58,930 nt of DNA from Gammaproteobacteria bacterium (lineage in GTDB: Bacteria; Pseudomonadota; Gammaproteobacteria; UBA6429; Thiohalophilaceae): NCBI GenBank assembly GCA_029880855.1, contig JAOUNS010000023.1, positions 1-58,930 on the forward strand. The letters run 5' to 3'. Every line of letters begins with the position of its first letter. Within the stretch, counting starts at the first letter, position 1. Positions 26,294 to 35,261 of the stretch are shown piece after piece. The position numbers and the translations under genes are program-made. The notes below the pieces were generated by a model. The model searched no databases. It was not told the origin of the DNA and was given only the letters and a program-made list of their open reading frames with translations.

Positions 26294-26394
26294 CCGATGG
26301 GGTTTGGGGAGCGTAGGTGTAGAATGAACCCCAACATAACTAAATTTAAGTATTAACAAAACCCCGTTGGGGTTCGCGGGCTCACTCCAACTTA
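26294..26394. repeat. Family-B palindromic element, copy 1
   Basis: GAACCCCAAC (26326-26335) and GTTGGGGTTC (26366-26375) are a perfect 10-bp inverted repeat around an A/T-rich loop, embedded in outer partial arms (gatggggtttgg and ctcactccaac). Related halves occur at 24523-24549, 25586-25616 and 32638-32672. Confidence 0.8.
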
Positions 26395-26400
26395 CTTTCG

Positions 26401-26766
26401 ATGAAAGAAATGATAAAAGAAATCAGCCAAAGTGATTTGTCTGACTTGCAAGCCTGGATGACATTATTTGACGTTACCAGGGAAGTGCGGCTGCAGGATC
26501 AGGTTGTGGTGTTGAATGTTTTTGGTAAGGCTGATGATCGTTATCTGGTGGTGAATATTTACCAGAGTGATTGCGAAGCGGATCAGTATGTACTCCAGTC
26601 TGATACAACGGATGTATCGTTATCATTGATAATCGAATTTCTTGGTGGAATGGGGTTTAGTGTAACCAAATTGATTGCATATTTAACAGGAAATTTTTCT
26701 GATACGAATAAAATTGTCACAAAAAATGGTCTTTCAATTCTCTATGAGCATCAATGTGCCGAGTAG
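26401..26766 (+). CDS. Hypothetical cytoplasmic protein
   Basis: This 121-residue acidic protein has no signal sequence and an alternating strand/helix pattern (VVVLNVFGKADDRYLVVNIYQ). The start is uncertain: the ATG at 26401 lies 7 bp after the palindromic repeat without a good ribosome-binding site, and ATG 26410 follows gaaaga. It ends 6 bp before the next gene, so they are probably co-transcribed. Function unknown. Confidence 0.55.
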   Translation: MKEMIKEISQSDLSDLQAWMTLFDVTREVRLQDQVVVLNVFGKADDRYLVVNIYQSDCEADQYVLQSDTTDVSLSLIIEFLGGMGFSVTKLIAYLTGNFSDTNKIVTKNGLSILYEHQCAE

Positions 26767-26772
26767 AATTCA

Positions 26773-27426
26773 ATGATGTTCAGGAAAATATCTCCATTGA
26801 TACTGGTGAGCCTGGTTATACTGTCGTCAGGCTGTAGTGAATCGTCTGATTCAAGTCGCGAGCTTGAAAAAACACTGGCCGGGCATTTTGAGTCGCTCTA
26901 TTTGGCCGCGCATGGAAAGGATTATCCATATAGCGAAGCGTCACTGGCGAAGTGTCGACAAAATAACGACCAGCCTTGTCTTGATGTATATGACAGGGTG
27001 GACCGGGCAAGAAAAGCATTAATTGCCTTACCTAAAGGCGAGAGTCTGGCAGCGACATTGCGCATGATTCCGGTTGATTGCCAGTCTGAAAATGAGGCCA
27101 GAGCGAATTTTGTCTGCTATGGCGCGTTGATGTCCCTGTTATTCTATGCCGAACCTGAACAGGATGCAGCGATCCTGGCAGCGGTTAAGTCATATCCTGC
27201 TTCGGTGCAGGGTATGATATTTAACGCTCAATTTGCCTGGTACCATAATCGTCCTGTACCACAAAAATGGATGGAGTATGTTTCTCAATTAAAGATCGAC
27301 TGGCAGCCGCCGGCAAAGCAGCAGCTTGTGGTCAAGCAATTTGGTATAAGCGTAGAAGAGATGGAATCAAAGCCGGGTATATTGATGGGAGTTAAGTCGT
27401 CGCAGCCCGTAGGGGGTGTAGAATGA
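26773..27426 (+). CDS. Putative lipoprotein with repeat-derived C-terminus
   Basis: The product (217 residues) starts with a hydrophobic segment and lipobox VILSSGC. The mature part is helical with scattered cysteines (KCRQNN, PCLDVY, DCQSEN, VCYGAL), like small periplasmic helical-repeat proteins. The final residues SSQPVGGVE are read from the start of a family-B palindromic element, so the ancestral end may have been altered. Function unknown. Confidence 0.65.
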   Translation: MMFRKISPLILVSLVILSSGCSESSDSSRELEKTLAGHFESLYLAAHGKDYPYSEASLAKCRQNNDQPCLDVYDRVDRARKALIALPKGESLAATLRMIPVDCQSENEARANFVCYGALMSLLFYAEPEQDAAILAAVKSYPASVQGMIFNAQFAWYHNRPVPQKWMEYVSQLKIDWQPPAKQQLVVKQFGISVEEMESKPGILMGVKSSQPVGGVE

Positions 27427-27480
27427 ACCCCAACACATTTATATTTTAAAGATAAACCGTTGGGGTTCTCAGGCTCACCC
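27402..27480. repeat. Family-B palindromic element, copy 2
   Basis: GAACCCCAAC (27425-27434) and GTTGGGGTTC (27459-27468) form the same perfect 10-bp arms as copy 1. The left outer sequence gtgtagaatgaaccccaaca is also shared with copy 1. Confidence 0.8.
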
Positions 27481-27483
27481 CAG

Positions 27484-27550
27484 ATGTTTTGGGTCAGAGT
27501 AAAAACTCCAACCAACAAAATTCATGTTTTTACTCTGAACCCAAATATTT
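27484..27550. repeat. Family-A palindromic element, copy 3 (inverted orientation)
   Basis: GGGTCAGAGTAAAAAC and GTTTTTACTCTGAACCC arms flank a core (tccaaccaacaaaattcat) that is the reverse complement of the core in copies 2 and 5. The element is thus inserted in the opposite orientation, directly abutting family-B copy 2. Confidence 0.85.
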
Positions 27551-27583
27551 AAACATGATAATTCTCAGGCGAGGAATATCAGA

Positions 27584-28315
27584 ATGTGGAAAAGCCGGAA
27601 AATACTAAAAGTCCTGGATGAGTGTGCTGAGTCGTTCACTTTTCCAATGCTGGATAACGGCTACGTGTATCTGGCGGCAACTCGTATGTCGCTGTTTCGA
27701 TCAACCGATGACTGGGCTATAGTGATCGAGGTATTTGGGTATTCTCCACGCACAGGTATACCCGATATTCATATCTACACTTTTTCGAGCAAGCTTCACA
27801 ATAGAGACCCTGAAGCGAGTTATGTTTCAAAAGACGCATACAATAACTATCTGGCATGTAATCCATATAACGAAAGCCGGTTTATATTTCCAATTGAGAA
27901 TGAAGACTGGATGGACGAGGAAGACACGGAGAAAGTCAGGTCGGGTGTTTGTATATCGGTTAGAGGCAAGAAGATGGGTCCATTTGAGCTGGATCTATAT
28001 AATAGCCAATCCATTGAATTGGTTGAGGAGTCGCCGATGGTATTTGAATTGGCGCGACTCCTGGCGGCGATTGACAGGGAAAGTGTTCTGGCCCTGGATG
28101 ATGAAAGGAGGATTAGTGTTTCCCCGGAGCTGGATGAAATTCTGGTGCTTGATGAGTGGTTTCATCCGGACCTGGTAAATGAAGATCTTCCGTCCGGTAA
28201 TGAAACATTTCAGCAGTTGGCTCGAGTGCTTGAAACCTGTGATGTTTCGTTATACAACCCAACCAAAGCACCAAACACAGCGTGGGTGAATTGGCCGGAT
28301 GGGGGGCTGTTGTGA
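27584..28315 (+). CDS. Conserved cytoplasmic protein of unknown function (DUF7003-like)
   Basis: This 243-residue acidic protein has no signal peptide. The N-terminus (ILKVLDECAESFTFPMLDNGYVYLAATRMSLFRS) and FGYSPR..IPDIHIYTFSS match, from memory, a widespread family of uncharacterised bacterial proteins often seen singly in accessory regions; the family number is my recollection and should be checked. No catalytic motif is evident. It is bracketed by family-A copies 3 and 4. Confidence 0.7.
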   Translation: MWKSRKILKVLDECAESFTFPMLDNGYVYLAATRMSLFRSTDDWAIVIEVFGYSPRTGIPDIHIYTFSSKLHNRDPEASYVSKDAYNNYLACNPYNESRFIFPIENEDWMDEEDTEKVRSGVCISVRGKKMGPFELDLYNSQSIELVEESPMVFELARLLAAIDRESVLALDDERRISVSPELDEILVLDEWFHPDLVNEDLPSGNETFQQLARVLETCDVSLYNPTKAPNTAWVNWPDGGLL

Positions 28316-28382
28316 CAAAAGGGGATCAAAGTTCGAAGGGTTCGGAGTCATCACGGACCCATTTTTCTACAACCAGTCCGGA

Positions 28383-28447
28383 TATTGGGGACAGAGTAAC
28401 AATACGATTTTTTTTGGTAAGAGTTTTTACTCTGACCCTAAATATTT
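28383..28447. repeat. Family-A palindromic element, copy 4 (degenerate)
   Basis: The left arm is decayed (ttggggacagagtaac) but the right arm GTTTTTACTCTGACCC is well preserved, so this is an older copy than the others. Confidence 0.7.
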
Positions 28448-28586
28448 CTCCGTAAAATCTTTAAATGAAAGGAGAAACTTGACCTAATATGGGGTGGAGA
28501 TTGGAAAACTTTTAAAGATAAAGCCCATGTACAAATGCATAAAAATTCAAAACTGGCATCTGTCAAAAAAGAAAGTGGACATTAAA

Positions 28587-29423
28587 ATGAACAGGAACAA
28601 GCTTTTTCTTTCCGCGCTGGTCATCCTTCTGGCTGCTGGTGTTTTGAAAATTAACGCAGAAGGGTCAGGTAGCATGCCTGCCAAGGTTGATTTGGTTATT
28701 ATTTCAACAAAAATGACTGCAAAGGAAATACTTGCCGAAAAAAAATTGCTTAAGAATCAGTTTTCTGATGCCAGAATTATCAGCAGCAACGACTGTACAA
28801 ATCTGAAACCGTCATTAATCTTTCTTGTCGCCGGGATATATAACACCTCTGAAGCGGCGGAGAAAGGTCTCAGCACTGTCAGACAATCTATAAAGGACGC
28901 ATACCATAGACCTTGCAACATAAAATATGAAGGGCTGTTATATTTCGATATTCCGATCATCCACCCTTCAATAGAAAAGGTCCCTGATGATGCGGTTAAT
29001 TGGGACGATAGTGACATGATGACTGAATTATTCAGCTTTTCTGGTCTGGGTCATTTTATTTCTGAAAGAAATTATGTTTCAAACGATACGGAAATGACAG
29101 AAGGGCGCAGGCAAACGATTTACTTTTTTGACCGCAGTAACAATAAAAAAACGCAACTACAAGAACATTGTTGGAATTTTTCAGACGTTAAACACAACAG
29201 TCGATTTTTCACCTTTCATTGCGCCACCGAGATGGCGGCAAACAATTTCATACACAGCAGTTTCGTCTATGACAGAGAAAAACTTTCACTAGTCCACACC
29301 AGCGAATACTGCCGTGAACCCGCATTGAACAATTCAGATAAACTTGTTTGCAAAGAAGAAGAAGTTAATGCCGATGGCGACCTGATTTTAAAACCAAAGG
29401 AAATATCATTCAAAATGCAATAA
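28587..29423 (+). CDS. Secreted or membrane-anchored protein with SPOR-like segment
   Basis: The product (278 residues) starts MNRNKLFLSALVILLAAGV, a signal peptide or anchor. The segment VDLVIISTKMTAKEILAEKK..LIFLVAGIYNTSEAAEKGLSTVRQSIKDAYHRPC has the alternating strand/helix look of a SPOR-type peptidoglycan-binding domain. The rest, with several cysteines, is unrecognised. The ATG at 28587 is chosen because it begins the hydrophobic segment; the ribosome-binding site is weak. The gene is clearly A/T-rich. Confidence 0.6.
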   Translation: MNRNKLFLSALVILLAAGVLKINAEGSGSMPAKVDLVIISTKMTAKEILAEKKLLKNQFSDARIISSNDCTNLKPSLIFLVAGIYNTSEAAEKGLSTVRQSIKDAYHRPCNIKYEGLLYFDIPIIHPSIEKVPDDAVNWDDSDMMTELFSFSGLGHFISERNYVSNDTEMTEGRRQTIYFFDRSNNKKTQLQEHCWNFSDVKHNSRFFTFHCATEMAANNFIHSSFVYDREKLSLVHTSEYCREPALNNSDKLVCKEEEVNADGDLILKPKEISFKMQ

Positions 29424-29497
29424 TTAAATGGATGAAAAAATGGAGTCAGGACCAGATTGGTTATTGATAGCTTTGGAAGTTCAGAAGGCCGAATAAG

Positions 29498-29563
29498 ATG
29501 TTTGGGGTCAGAGTAAAAACATTGATATTGTTGGTTGGTGTTTTTACTCTGACCCCAAACATT
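29498..29563. repeat. Family-A palindromic element, copy 5
   Basis: TTTGGGGTCAGAGTAAAAAC and GTTTTTACTCTGACCCCAAA, with a core identical to copy 2 (attgatattgttggttggt). A further half-site (ctctgacccca) sits at 29632-29642. Confidence 0.9.
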
Positions 29564-29680
29564 CATGTCTACCCAGTTATTTTTATACCTAAATTATTGT
29601 TTTTGATCACTATTTTGTGGGGATACCTCAGTCTCTGACCCCATTTATTGGACAACAAGTGCATTCTATTTAAATCACTC

Positions 29681-30745
29681 ATGAATAAATTTCTAATTAG
29701 TTTATTATTTCTTTTACCCCTGTACACATGGGCTGACGGGGCGTCAATCCAGCAACATCCTTTTTTATCAAAAGAGTACTTCAAAAATATCAATCCGGGT
29801 TCGGTTAAATTTGATGCGGACAGTCTTGCCAAGTGTGCGGCAATGCTGAATGTCGTTTCACAAAACAAACACATTCAATATGTTGACGCGGACGCAAAAT
29901 TTTTCAACAGTGCTACCGCAGAGTTATACTTGTTTCTGGCAATGCAAAGAGACAAAAAACAGGCCTTGCAAAAATTTAACGAGTATCGAGCCGGTATTTT
30001 GCAACAAAAGTCGACCAGGAATGACTTTTACCCGACCAGGGAGGAAACTGATTTTTGCATAAAGGTTTTTTACCTGCTGCGTGAAGAGGTAACGACAGGT
30101 ATTGATCACTCCATACGAAATACAAAACCGGAGAATGTCCATGGAATATGGATTGAACAAGATATCACCTGGGATAAACGGTTATCATCGAGACATATTG
30201 CCTTTGAAACGACATTGGTTCGTTTTGAGCCGGACGGTAATGTAACCTTTCTAAAGGGGCATTTGGAAAAAACACCGCAGGTACTATATGTCAATTTTAC
30301 TGGCCTGTATTTATTAGCAAAAGGTAAATGGTCAATCAAGGATGATGGAATTGTTGTCTCGTACACCGTTATATCCAATACACGTAAAGGTGCAAAACCG
30401 GCTATTGGTGATAAATTTGAACAGGGTTATTTTCTGTTGGGGGAAAAGATGTTCGGCAGTTCAGCGGTGTTGGTAAACCTGAATTCAACCAATCTCAAAT
30501 TCGGTGATAAATTAAATTTGCTTGGTTTGGCGACAGCGCAGGAATTGCAGAACATCGACTGGATCAGGAAGGTTATCAAGAAAGAAAGTTCAATCATGAA
30601 AAAGAAATTGCGTGGTGAAAAATTGACTGATGAAGAAAAAGCCATCGCTGATATTGACCAGGATAAACTGTTTTTTGACTATACTGACAGTGAAATCAAA
30701 GAAAGAGATGAGTTGTATCGTAAAAAATATGGCGCGCCTGAGTAA
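29681..30745 (+). CDS. Secreted protein of unknown function
   Basis: The product (354 residues) starts MNKFLISLLFLLPLYTWADG, a signal peptide. The mature region has helical N- and C-terminal parts and a beta-rich middle (GNVTFLKGHLEKTPQVLYVNFTG, GKWSIKDDGIVVSYTVIS) resembling a lipocalin-like strand series. It ends with a highly charged helix. No family is recognised. Low G+C and neighbouring repeats suggest acquired DNA. Confidence 0.65.
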   Translation: MNKFLISLLFLLPLYTWADGASIQQHPFLSKEYFKNINPGSVKFDADSLAKCAAMLNVVSQNKHIQYVDADAKFFNSATAELYLFLAMQRDKKQALQKFNEYRAGILQQKSTRNDFYPTREETDFCIKVFYLLREEVTTGIDHSIRNTKPENVHGIWIEQDITWDKRLSSRHIAFETTLVRFEPDGNVTFLKGHLEKTPQVLYVNFTGLYLLAKGKWSIKDDGIVVSYTVISNTRKGAKPAIGDKFEQGYFLLGEKMFGSSAVLVNLNSTNLKFGDKLNLLGLATAQELQNIDWIRKVIKKESSIMKKKLRGEKLTDEEKAIADIDQDKLFFDYTDSEIKERDELYRKKYGAPE

Positions 30746-30854
30746 GTTTACGATAGCAAGAGAAAACAGGGTAAGATAATAATTGTTTAATTCATGAACG
30801 CCACCGGGTATAGCGGGAACCAGATCCAGGCTATAGATCAATCAGCCCATATTT

Positions 30855-31424
30855 ATGCGAGGTAACAATTTGAAATATTTGGTATTTATAACTTTATTAA
30901 TGCTTGGTTCGGGTGTGAATGCAAACGAGAACATGAGCCTGGAAGAATACTGCAAATTCAACCCATGCCGAAAAAATTTGAAAATGACTTTAAAGCAAAA
31001 AGATGGGAGCCTTTTCGAAAGAACATTTACAATACTCCCGCCGGTAGTTCAGCCTACATTGATATCAATATTTGCAGGTGAAACCTTATATATTGAAGCA
31101 ACAGAAGGGGAAGAGGGGCCTACAGATTTTGTACAAGTAAAAACAATACGCAACCCGGAGAGAACATTGGTGTTCAAATTTGAACAACAGAAGGATGTTG
31201 GTGATGGAAAATCGATGTTGTTAACAGTAAAAAATCCCTTCTCAAAAACGCTGCGTTATAAACTGGGCATGATGCCTCTGGATATGGAAAAGCTGGTTAA
31301 AACCTCAAGCTGTCCTGTCGCGGGTGGACAAAGCGTATTTGAAAGCTGGCCTTATCCGATATTTCAGATTGTTATCGGAAAGATACACTTCCAAAAAAAA
31401 GATGACGATGGTTCTTGTAAATAA
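30855..31424 (+). CDS. Small secreted protein of unknown function
   Basis: This 189-residue protein has a signal segment (LKYLVFITLLMLGSGVNA) and then a beta-rich mature part with CKFNPCRK and two more cysteines near the end (SSCPVA, DGSCK), possibly two disulfides. taa/ggt context makes the ribosome-binding site weak. Function unknown; it is flanked by family-C repeat pieces. Confidence 0.6.
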   Translation: MRGNNLKYLVFITLLMLGSGVNANENMSLEEYCKFNPCRKNLKMTLKQKDGSLFERTFTILPPVVQPTLISIFAGETLYIEATEGEEGPTDFVQVKTIRNPERTLVFKFEQQKDVGDGKSMLLTVKNPFSKTLRYKLGMMPLDMEKLVKTSSCPVAGGQSVFESWPYPIFQIVIGKIHFQKKDDDGSCK

Positions 31425-31492
31425 TAAAACGCATAGCAAACATACCGGGTACAGTCCATTTACGATGGCATATGGATCGCATAACGGGGTAA

Positions 31493-31546
31493 GAGAATAA
31501 TTGTTTCTAATATAAACCAACTCGAATATTAGCAAGAGTTGTTCTC
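31493..31546. repeat. Family-C palindromic element, copy 1
   Basis: GAGAATAATTGTTTCTAATA on the left and AATATTAGCAAGAGTTGTTC(TC) on the right form imperfect inverted arms. The same layout occurs at 38456-38509, and a left half at 30769-30795. Confidence 0.75.
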
Positions 31547-31638
31547 TGACCACGATTGTTCGGAATACGCATTAATGTCTGGTGCAAATGGTTGATGCAG
31601 GGTTTATACTGAAATGTATGTTTATTGGGAGGATCGTC

Positions 31639-32646
31639 ATGGTGAGATGGAATTTTTTCCCGGCCTTTGTATTTCTCTGTCTTTCGGTTGAAACCATAGA
31701 AGCATCACCAGTCGAGACAGAAATCAGTCCGGATATGAAAGAAATGGTTAACGCCCTGTACAGCTCCAATAAACAACGTCTGTCCCGGGCTAAATCTGAG
31801 CTGGCCAAATGGCCGACAACAAAACTCTTTACACTCCTTGAGTCACCGAATATTTGTGATGACGTTATGGTGTACCAAAAGCGTTGCGTATATCAGAACC
31901 AGGTATTTAGTATCATGATAGACATCCTTGAACAGAGGGCCATGCAGGAAATGACACCGGGTTCAAAGGAATACCACTTATGCCAAAGTACACAGAAATG
32001 CGCCTCTCGTGCGCTGACCAGTTTTCTTGACGTCGGTCCCGGAGGAGGCAACCTGAGCTACTTTGAATTTTTAGAAGCCCATGACGAAAGTCAGAGACGT
32101 GTTGGCCCCACCATGGCGAAATTGCGAATGCGAGTAAGACTATTATTGAGAAAAATTCTCACCGACGCCAATCCTGCAAAATCTTTCCTGCAGGGAATGG
32201 ATGCGGTTTCGTCCCTGGATCAGCAGGTCTTTTATCGACCCATGTGTAACAATTTTGCATATAACTTCACAATTTGCGTAGGCAATGTGTATTATTTTGA
32301 AAAGGATGGCAAGAAGTTGTTGGCTTCAACCACTATTCCCCCGCAGGATTCTGTTGGCAAAAGTGAATACGAGTACGAGGATTTTTTTGGATCTACTGTG
32401 GCAAAACTATTTTGGCATGATCGTGAAAATAATATGTTTGGCATGCTCTTTGGCATACAGGAAGGGGAACCTGCCGAACTGGTCAGGGCAGTAAAAATAA
32501 TGCAAAGAAAGGGCAAACGGTTGGTCGAGACCTGTGAAAAAATAATGGAGTTTCCCCATGAAAGGATACTGGTTACGGATTTTTTAAAGTCACCACAGTC
32601 CTTCATGTCACCACACTGTGGCGCAGGAAAACGCGGCAGCCCGTAG
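31639..32646 (+). CDS. Secreted cysteine-rich protein of unknown function
   Basis: The product (335 residues) starts MVRWNFFPAFVFLCLSVETIEA with GGGAGGA upstream; the frame start at 31582 lacks one. The mature part is helical and rich in paired cysteines (ICDDVM, RCVYQN, LCQSTQKC, MCNNF, ICVGNV), suggesting a disulfide-rich periplasmic protein. The last residues are read into a family-B repeat fragment (32638-32672). Function unknown. Confidence 0.65.
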   Translation: MVRWNFFPAFVFLCLSVETIEASPVETEISPDMKEMVNALYSSNKQRLSRAKSELAKWPTTKLFTLLESPNICDDVMVYQKRCVYQNQVFSIMIDILEQRAMQEMTPGSKEYHLCQSTQKCASRALTSFLDVGPGGGNLSYFEFLEAHDESQRRVGPTMAKLRMRVRLLLRKILTDANPAKSFLQGMDAVSSLDQQVFYRPMCNNFAYNFTICVGNVYYFEKDGKKLLASTTIPPQDSVGKSEYEYEDFFGSTVAKLFWHDRENNMFGMLFGIQEGEPAELVRAVKIMQRKGKRLVETCEKIMEFPHERILVTDFLKSPQSFMSPHCGAGKRGSP

Positions 32647-32810
32647 GATGGGGTGAGTATGCGAACCCCAACAATGACCACTGAATTAAAGGGGATGGAG
32701 GTATTGAATTTTGTACAATCTGCGGCAATGCTTTATACATAATGCCTCCCTCCCCTTTATTTGCCAAATAAGTTCTTATGATATCTCCTGCCGTTTGAGA
32801 CCGTGAAAAA

Positions 32811-34277
32811 ATGCGTTTTATTGCAGATTGTAGAACATGGTTAGAAGTTTCAACAGAGGCTCTTGGCGGAATGTTGACTTATCTGTCAGATGAATATAAA
32901 AAAATTACCTTCAGCATAGCAGTCTTTCTGGTTATACAAACTTTCATAATATTCTATTTGGATGAATATCATGCCTTGGCAGTTATTGTTGTTTTAGCTG
33001 TGATTTTATCGTTGATTGCCGGGTATTTAGTATGGTTCCTGATTAATTACGGAAGATCAATCAGCGGTTTTAGTTTTGTAGCGGCGGCGGTTGTCGCAGT
33101 TGTAATATTTTCGATAACAACGGCACTGTTGATTTATCTAAGCTATGGCCCATATCTGGGGGTTGACTATATAAAAACAGGGTATCTCAAAACAGATGGG
33201 TTTTATTTGTGGTGTTTTTTTGTTGCCGGCATCCCCGTGACGGGGATTGTTATGAAAATAGTTAAGATTTATACAAAATTATTAAAAGACTCAAAGGCTG
33301 TGGAATGCAGGTTGTCTATTTCTCACAGGATGGATATGCCGATATATATTGATCAATTAGTGTTCGAAAATTCGGTTAATAAAATGAAAAGCGATTTTGA
33401 TATCCCGAATCGCATGATTGAGGATGAGAAGTGGGGCGTAGAAATAAAAAAGTACTACAACAAGAGTATAATTTTTATTGATGTTTCAGGTTATTTTATA
33501 CCAAAAAGTTCAGACCGGATAAATATGTCATGGTACGCGTTTGTTGAGGATAAATATTATTGTGATGTTTTCCCGTTCAACTATGCTAAATTCATAAAAG
33601 ATGATCAAAATGACAGCAGAAAAAAACACTTCTTGCAAAAGATATTCCCACATCTGAGGCGGCAGCTTTCGCACAACATTCATTTGCACTATAAAATAAA
33701 TGGCGATGTGGATCTTTATGTGGAAAAAGGCAGAAGCAGGTTGCAAGTAGGTAGTTATGTTAAAACGGAAATCAAGGATATCGACGAAGGAAAAAAAAGA
33801 TATTTTATTGATAAGTATACGGATGATGTTGAGTCAGCTGAAACCAGAGAGAGATTGGTATCGAATATTGGCAATAGAGGTATAGTCGAGGAGATTTCCA
33901 GTTTAAGAACATTTACTAAAAATGTTCAACCATGGAATTTGAATATCTCAGGAATTGGTTTTGATAAATATATTAAATTGGAAGACAGCGTTTTAAATAA
34001 ATATACAACAACCTATGAAGCGCTTGCCAGGGACGAAAAACGTCCGCTGCCGGAAAAACTACGGCTGGTTGAAAATACTGACGGTAACGAATCATATATA
34101 GATATGACTATAAGTTCGAAAGACCTGTATGAAGAGTTCTTAAAACTTAATCAGTCTGAGTCAATTGCGATAAGCCTGGTTTTCGGGAAAAATAGAGATA
34201 ATTGCTCATTTATTATAAAGCAAGGCACTAATAATATTGATTTTGATAAATATTATCTTGATGTACAAAAAACATAA
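32811..34277 (+). CDS. Membrane protein with four predicted N-terminal helices and a large soluble domain
   Basis: This 488-residue A/T-rich gene encodes hydrophobic helices at about residues 40-60 (IAVFLVIQTFIIFYL), 63-90 (ALAVIVVLAVILSLIAGYLV), 95-125 (FVAAAVVAVVIFSITTALLI) and 140-165 (FFVAGIPVTGIVM). A soluble C-terminal part of about 320 residues follows, with no recognised motif. It may be a sensor or an immunity-type membrane protein, but nothing in the sequence proves either. Confidence 0.65.
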   Translation: MRFIADCRTWLEVSTEALGGMLTYLSDEYKKITFSIAVFLVIQTFIIFYLDEYHALAVIVVLAVILSLIAGYLVWFLINYGRSISGFSFVAAAVVAVVIFSITTALLIYLSYGPYLGVDYIKTGYLKTDGFYLWCFFVAGIPVTGIVMKIVKIYTKLLKDSKAVECRLSISHRMDMPIYIDQLVFENSVNKMKSDFDIPNRMIEDEKWGVEIKKYYNKSIIFIDVSGYFIPKSSDRINMSWYAFVEDKYYCDVFPFNYAKFIKDDQNDSRKKHFLQKIFPHLRRQLSHNIHLHYKINGDVDLYVEKGRSRLQVGSYVKTEIKDIDEGKKRYFIDKYTDDVESAETRERLVSNIGNRGIVEEISSLRTFTKNVQPWNLNISGIGFDKYIKLEDSVLNKYTTTYEALARDEKRPLPEKLRLVENTDGNESYIDMTISSKDLYEEFLKLNQSESIAISLVFGKNRDNCSFIIKQGTNNIDFDKYYLDVQKT

Positions 34278-34386
34278 AGGATATAAGGGAACGGAGGAAT
34301 AAATTTTTCACACTCGGTAAAGTGGTTAACAATAATCCACCGCCTCCTTTTGCATTGCATTGCAAGGCAGGAAGGAACCATATCAA

Positions 34387-34941
34387 GTGCAATATTTTAC
34401 AATAGCCTGTTTAGCGATGACGATGGTTGCATGCCGTAGTATTGCTGTGAATCACAAGGTGAATAATATGTCTTCCATTGAGAAAGATGGTGTTAGTTTA
34501 ACCCTGACTGGACCGGACGCGCTTCCGCTTGCAGTGGCGAATCGTATGGGTTCTGAATACAACATGGAACGATGCCTTTTTCAACTTGCAGTGAAAAATG
34601 TATCCGATACAGTCAAGAATATGCCATATGATGAACTCAAAGGAGGAACGATTCAGGTTTATCGCCGCATACAGGATAAGAAGGAAATAATAGACAATCG
34701 GACCAAGCCACCGAAAAAAAAGGGAATTGTTGACAGGTTTTTACCGGGTGAAGAAAAATCACACAGCGTACTGTTTGAATATCAACCGGCAATTGCGAAA
34801 TATGAGCACAATATTGCAAAAATACAGTTTTGTGTGAAATGGGATGCCGGTTGGCTAAGGGCTTCAAGCTATGATTCGGGCGCTGTAGACTGGAATGAAT
34901 CGTTTGAGCTTTGTCGCGAAATTCGGATTATTGATGAATAA
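34387..34941 (+). CDS. Putative lipoprotein, GTG start
   Basis: Preferred start is GTG at 34387, with GGAAGGA about 10 bases upstream, giving MQYFTIACLAMTMVACRS with lipobox MVAC (184 residues). The longer frame from TTG 34360 would move the hydrophobic segment inward. The mature domain has a beta-sandwich-like rhythm (GVSLTLTGPDALPLAV, LFQLAVKNVSD) and two late cysteines. Function unknown. Confidence 0.6.
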   Translation: MQYFTIACLAMTMVACRSIAVNHKVNNMSSIEKDGVSLTLTGPDALPLAVANRMGSEYNMERCLFQLAVKNVSDTVKNMPYDELKGGTIQVYRRIQDKKEIIDNRTKPPKKKGIVDRFLPGEEKSHSVLFEYQPAIAKYEHNIAKIQFCVKWDAGWLRASSYDSGAVDWNESFELCREIRIIDE

Positions 34942-35261
34942 ATCAATAAATAGATATGGAAAGGAAACCGGGTCGGATCACAATATCTGATTGATTTGTT
35001 TAATTTAATACCAAATAATTGACCTGGCTTTTGTCTTGCAACCGTCATTTCAGCCCAAAAACAGCGACTATTCAGGCCAGAGTAAATATCAAAGGGGTCG
35101 TAGTCATCTCCAGCCCCTTTTGCTTCAATGTGCGGAATATTTGGCATCACGTATTGTGTCCTTCCTTCGACGATATAAGCTAAACTCAGTGCAAATAATA
35201 AAGTCACAGCTGCCGTTGAGACACAGCAAGTCGACTTAAAATAACTCAGGAGGGAGCCACC
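34942..35261. other. Intergenic region before the VIT-domain gene
   Basis: This 320-bp stretch has no supported gene on the plus strand; a 300-residue minus-strand frame here is antisense to the next gene and rejected. A small inverted repeat (aaaggggtcgtag..ccagcccctttt, about 35091-35124) is present. AGGAGGGAG precedes 35262. Confidence 0.5.

Noticed and set aside
23498-34941. Integron cassette array
   Set aside because: Same-strand small genes with palindromes between them are suggestive, but there is no integrase, the repeats do not follow every gene and no regularly spaced attC core sites (RYYYAAC/GTTRRRY) were found.
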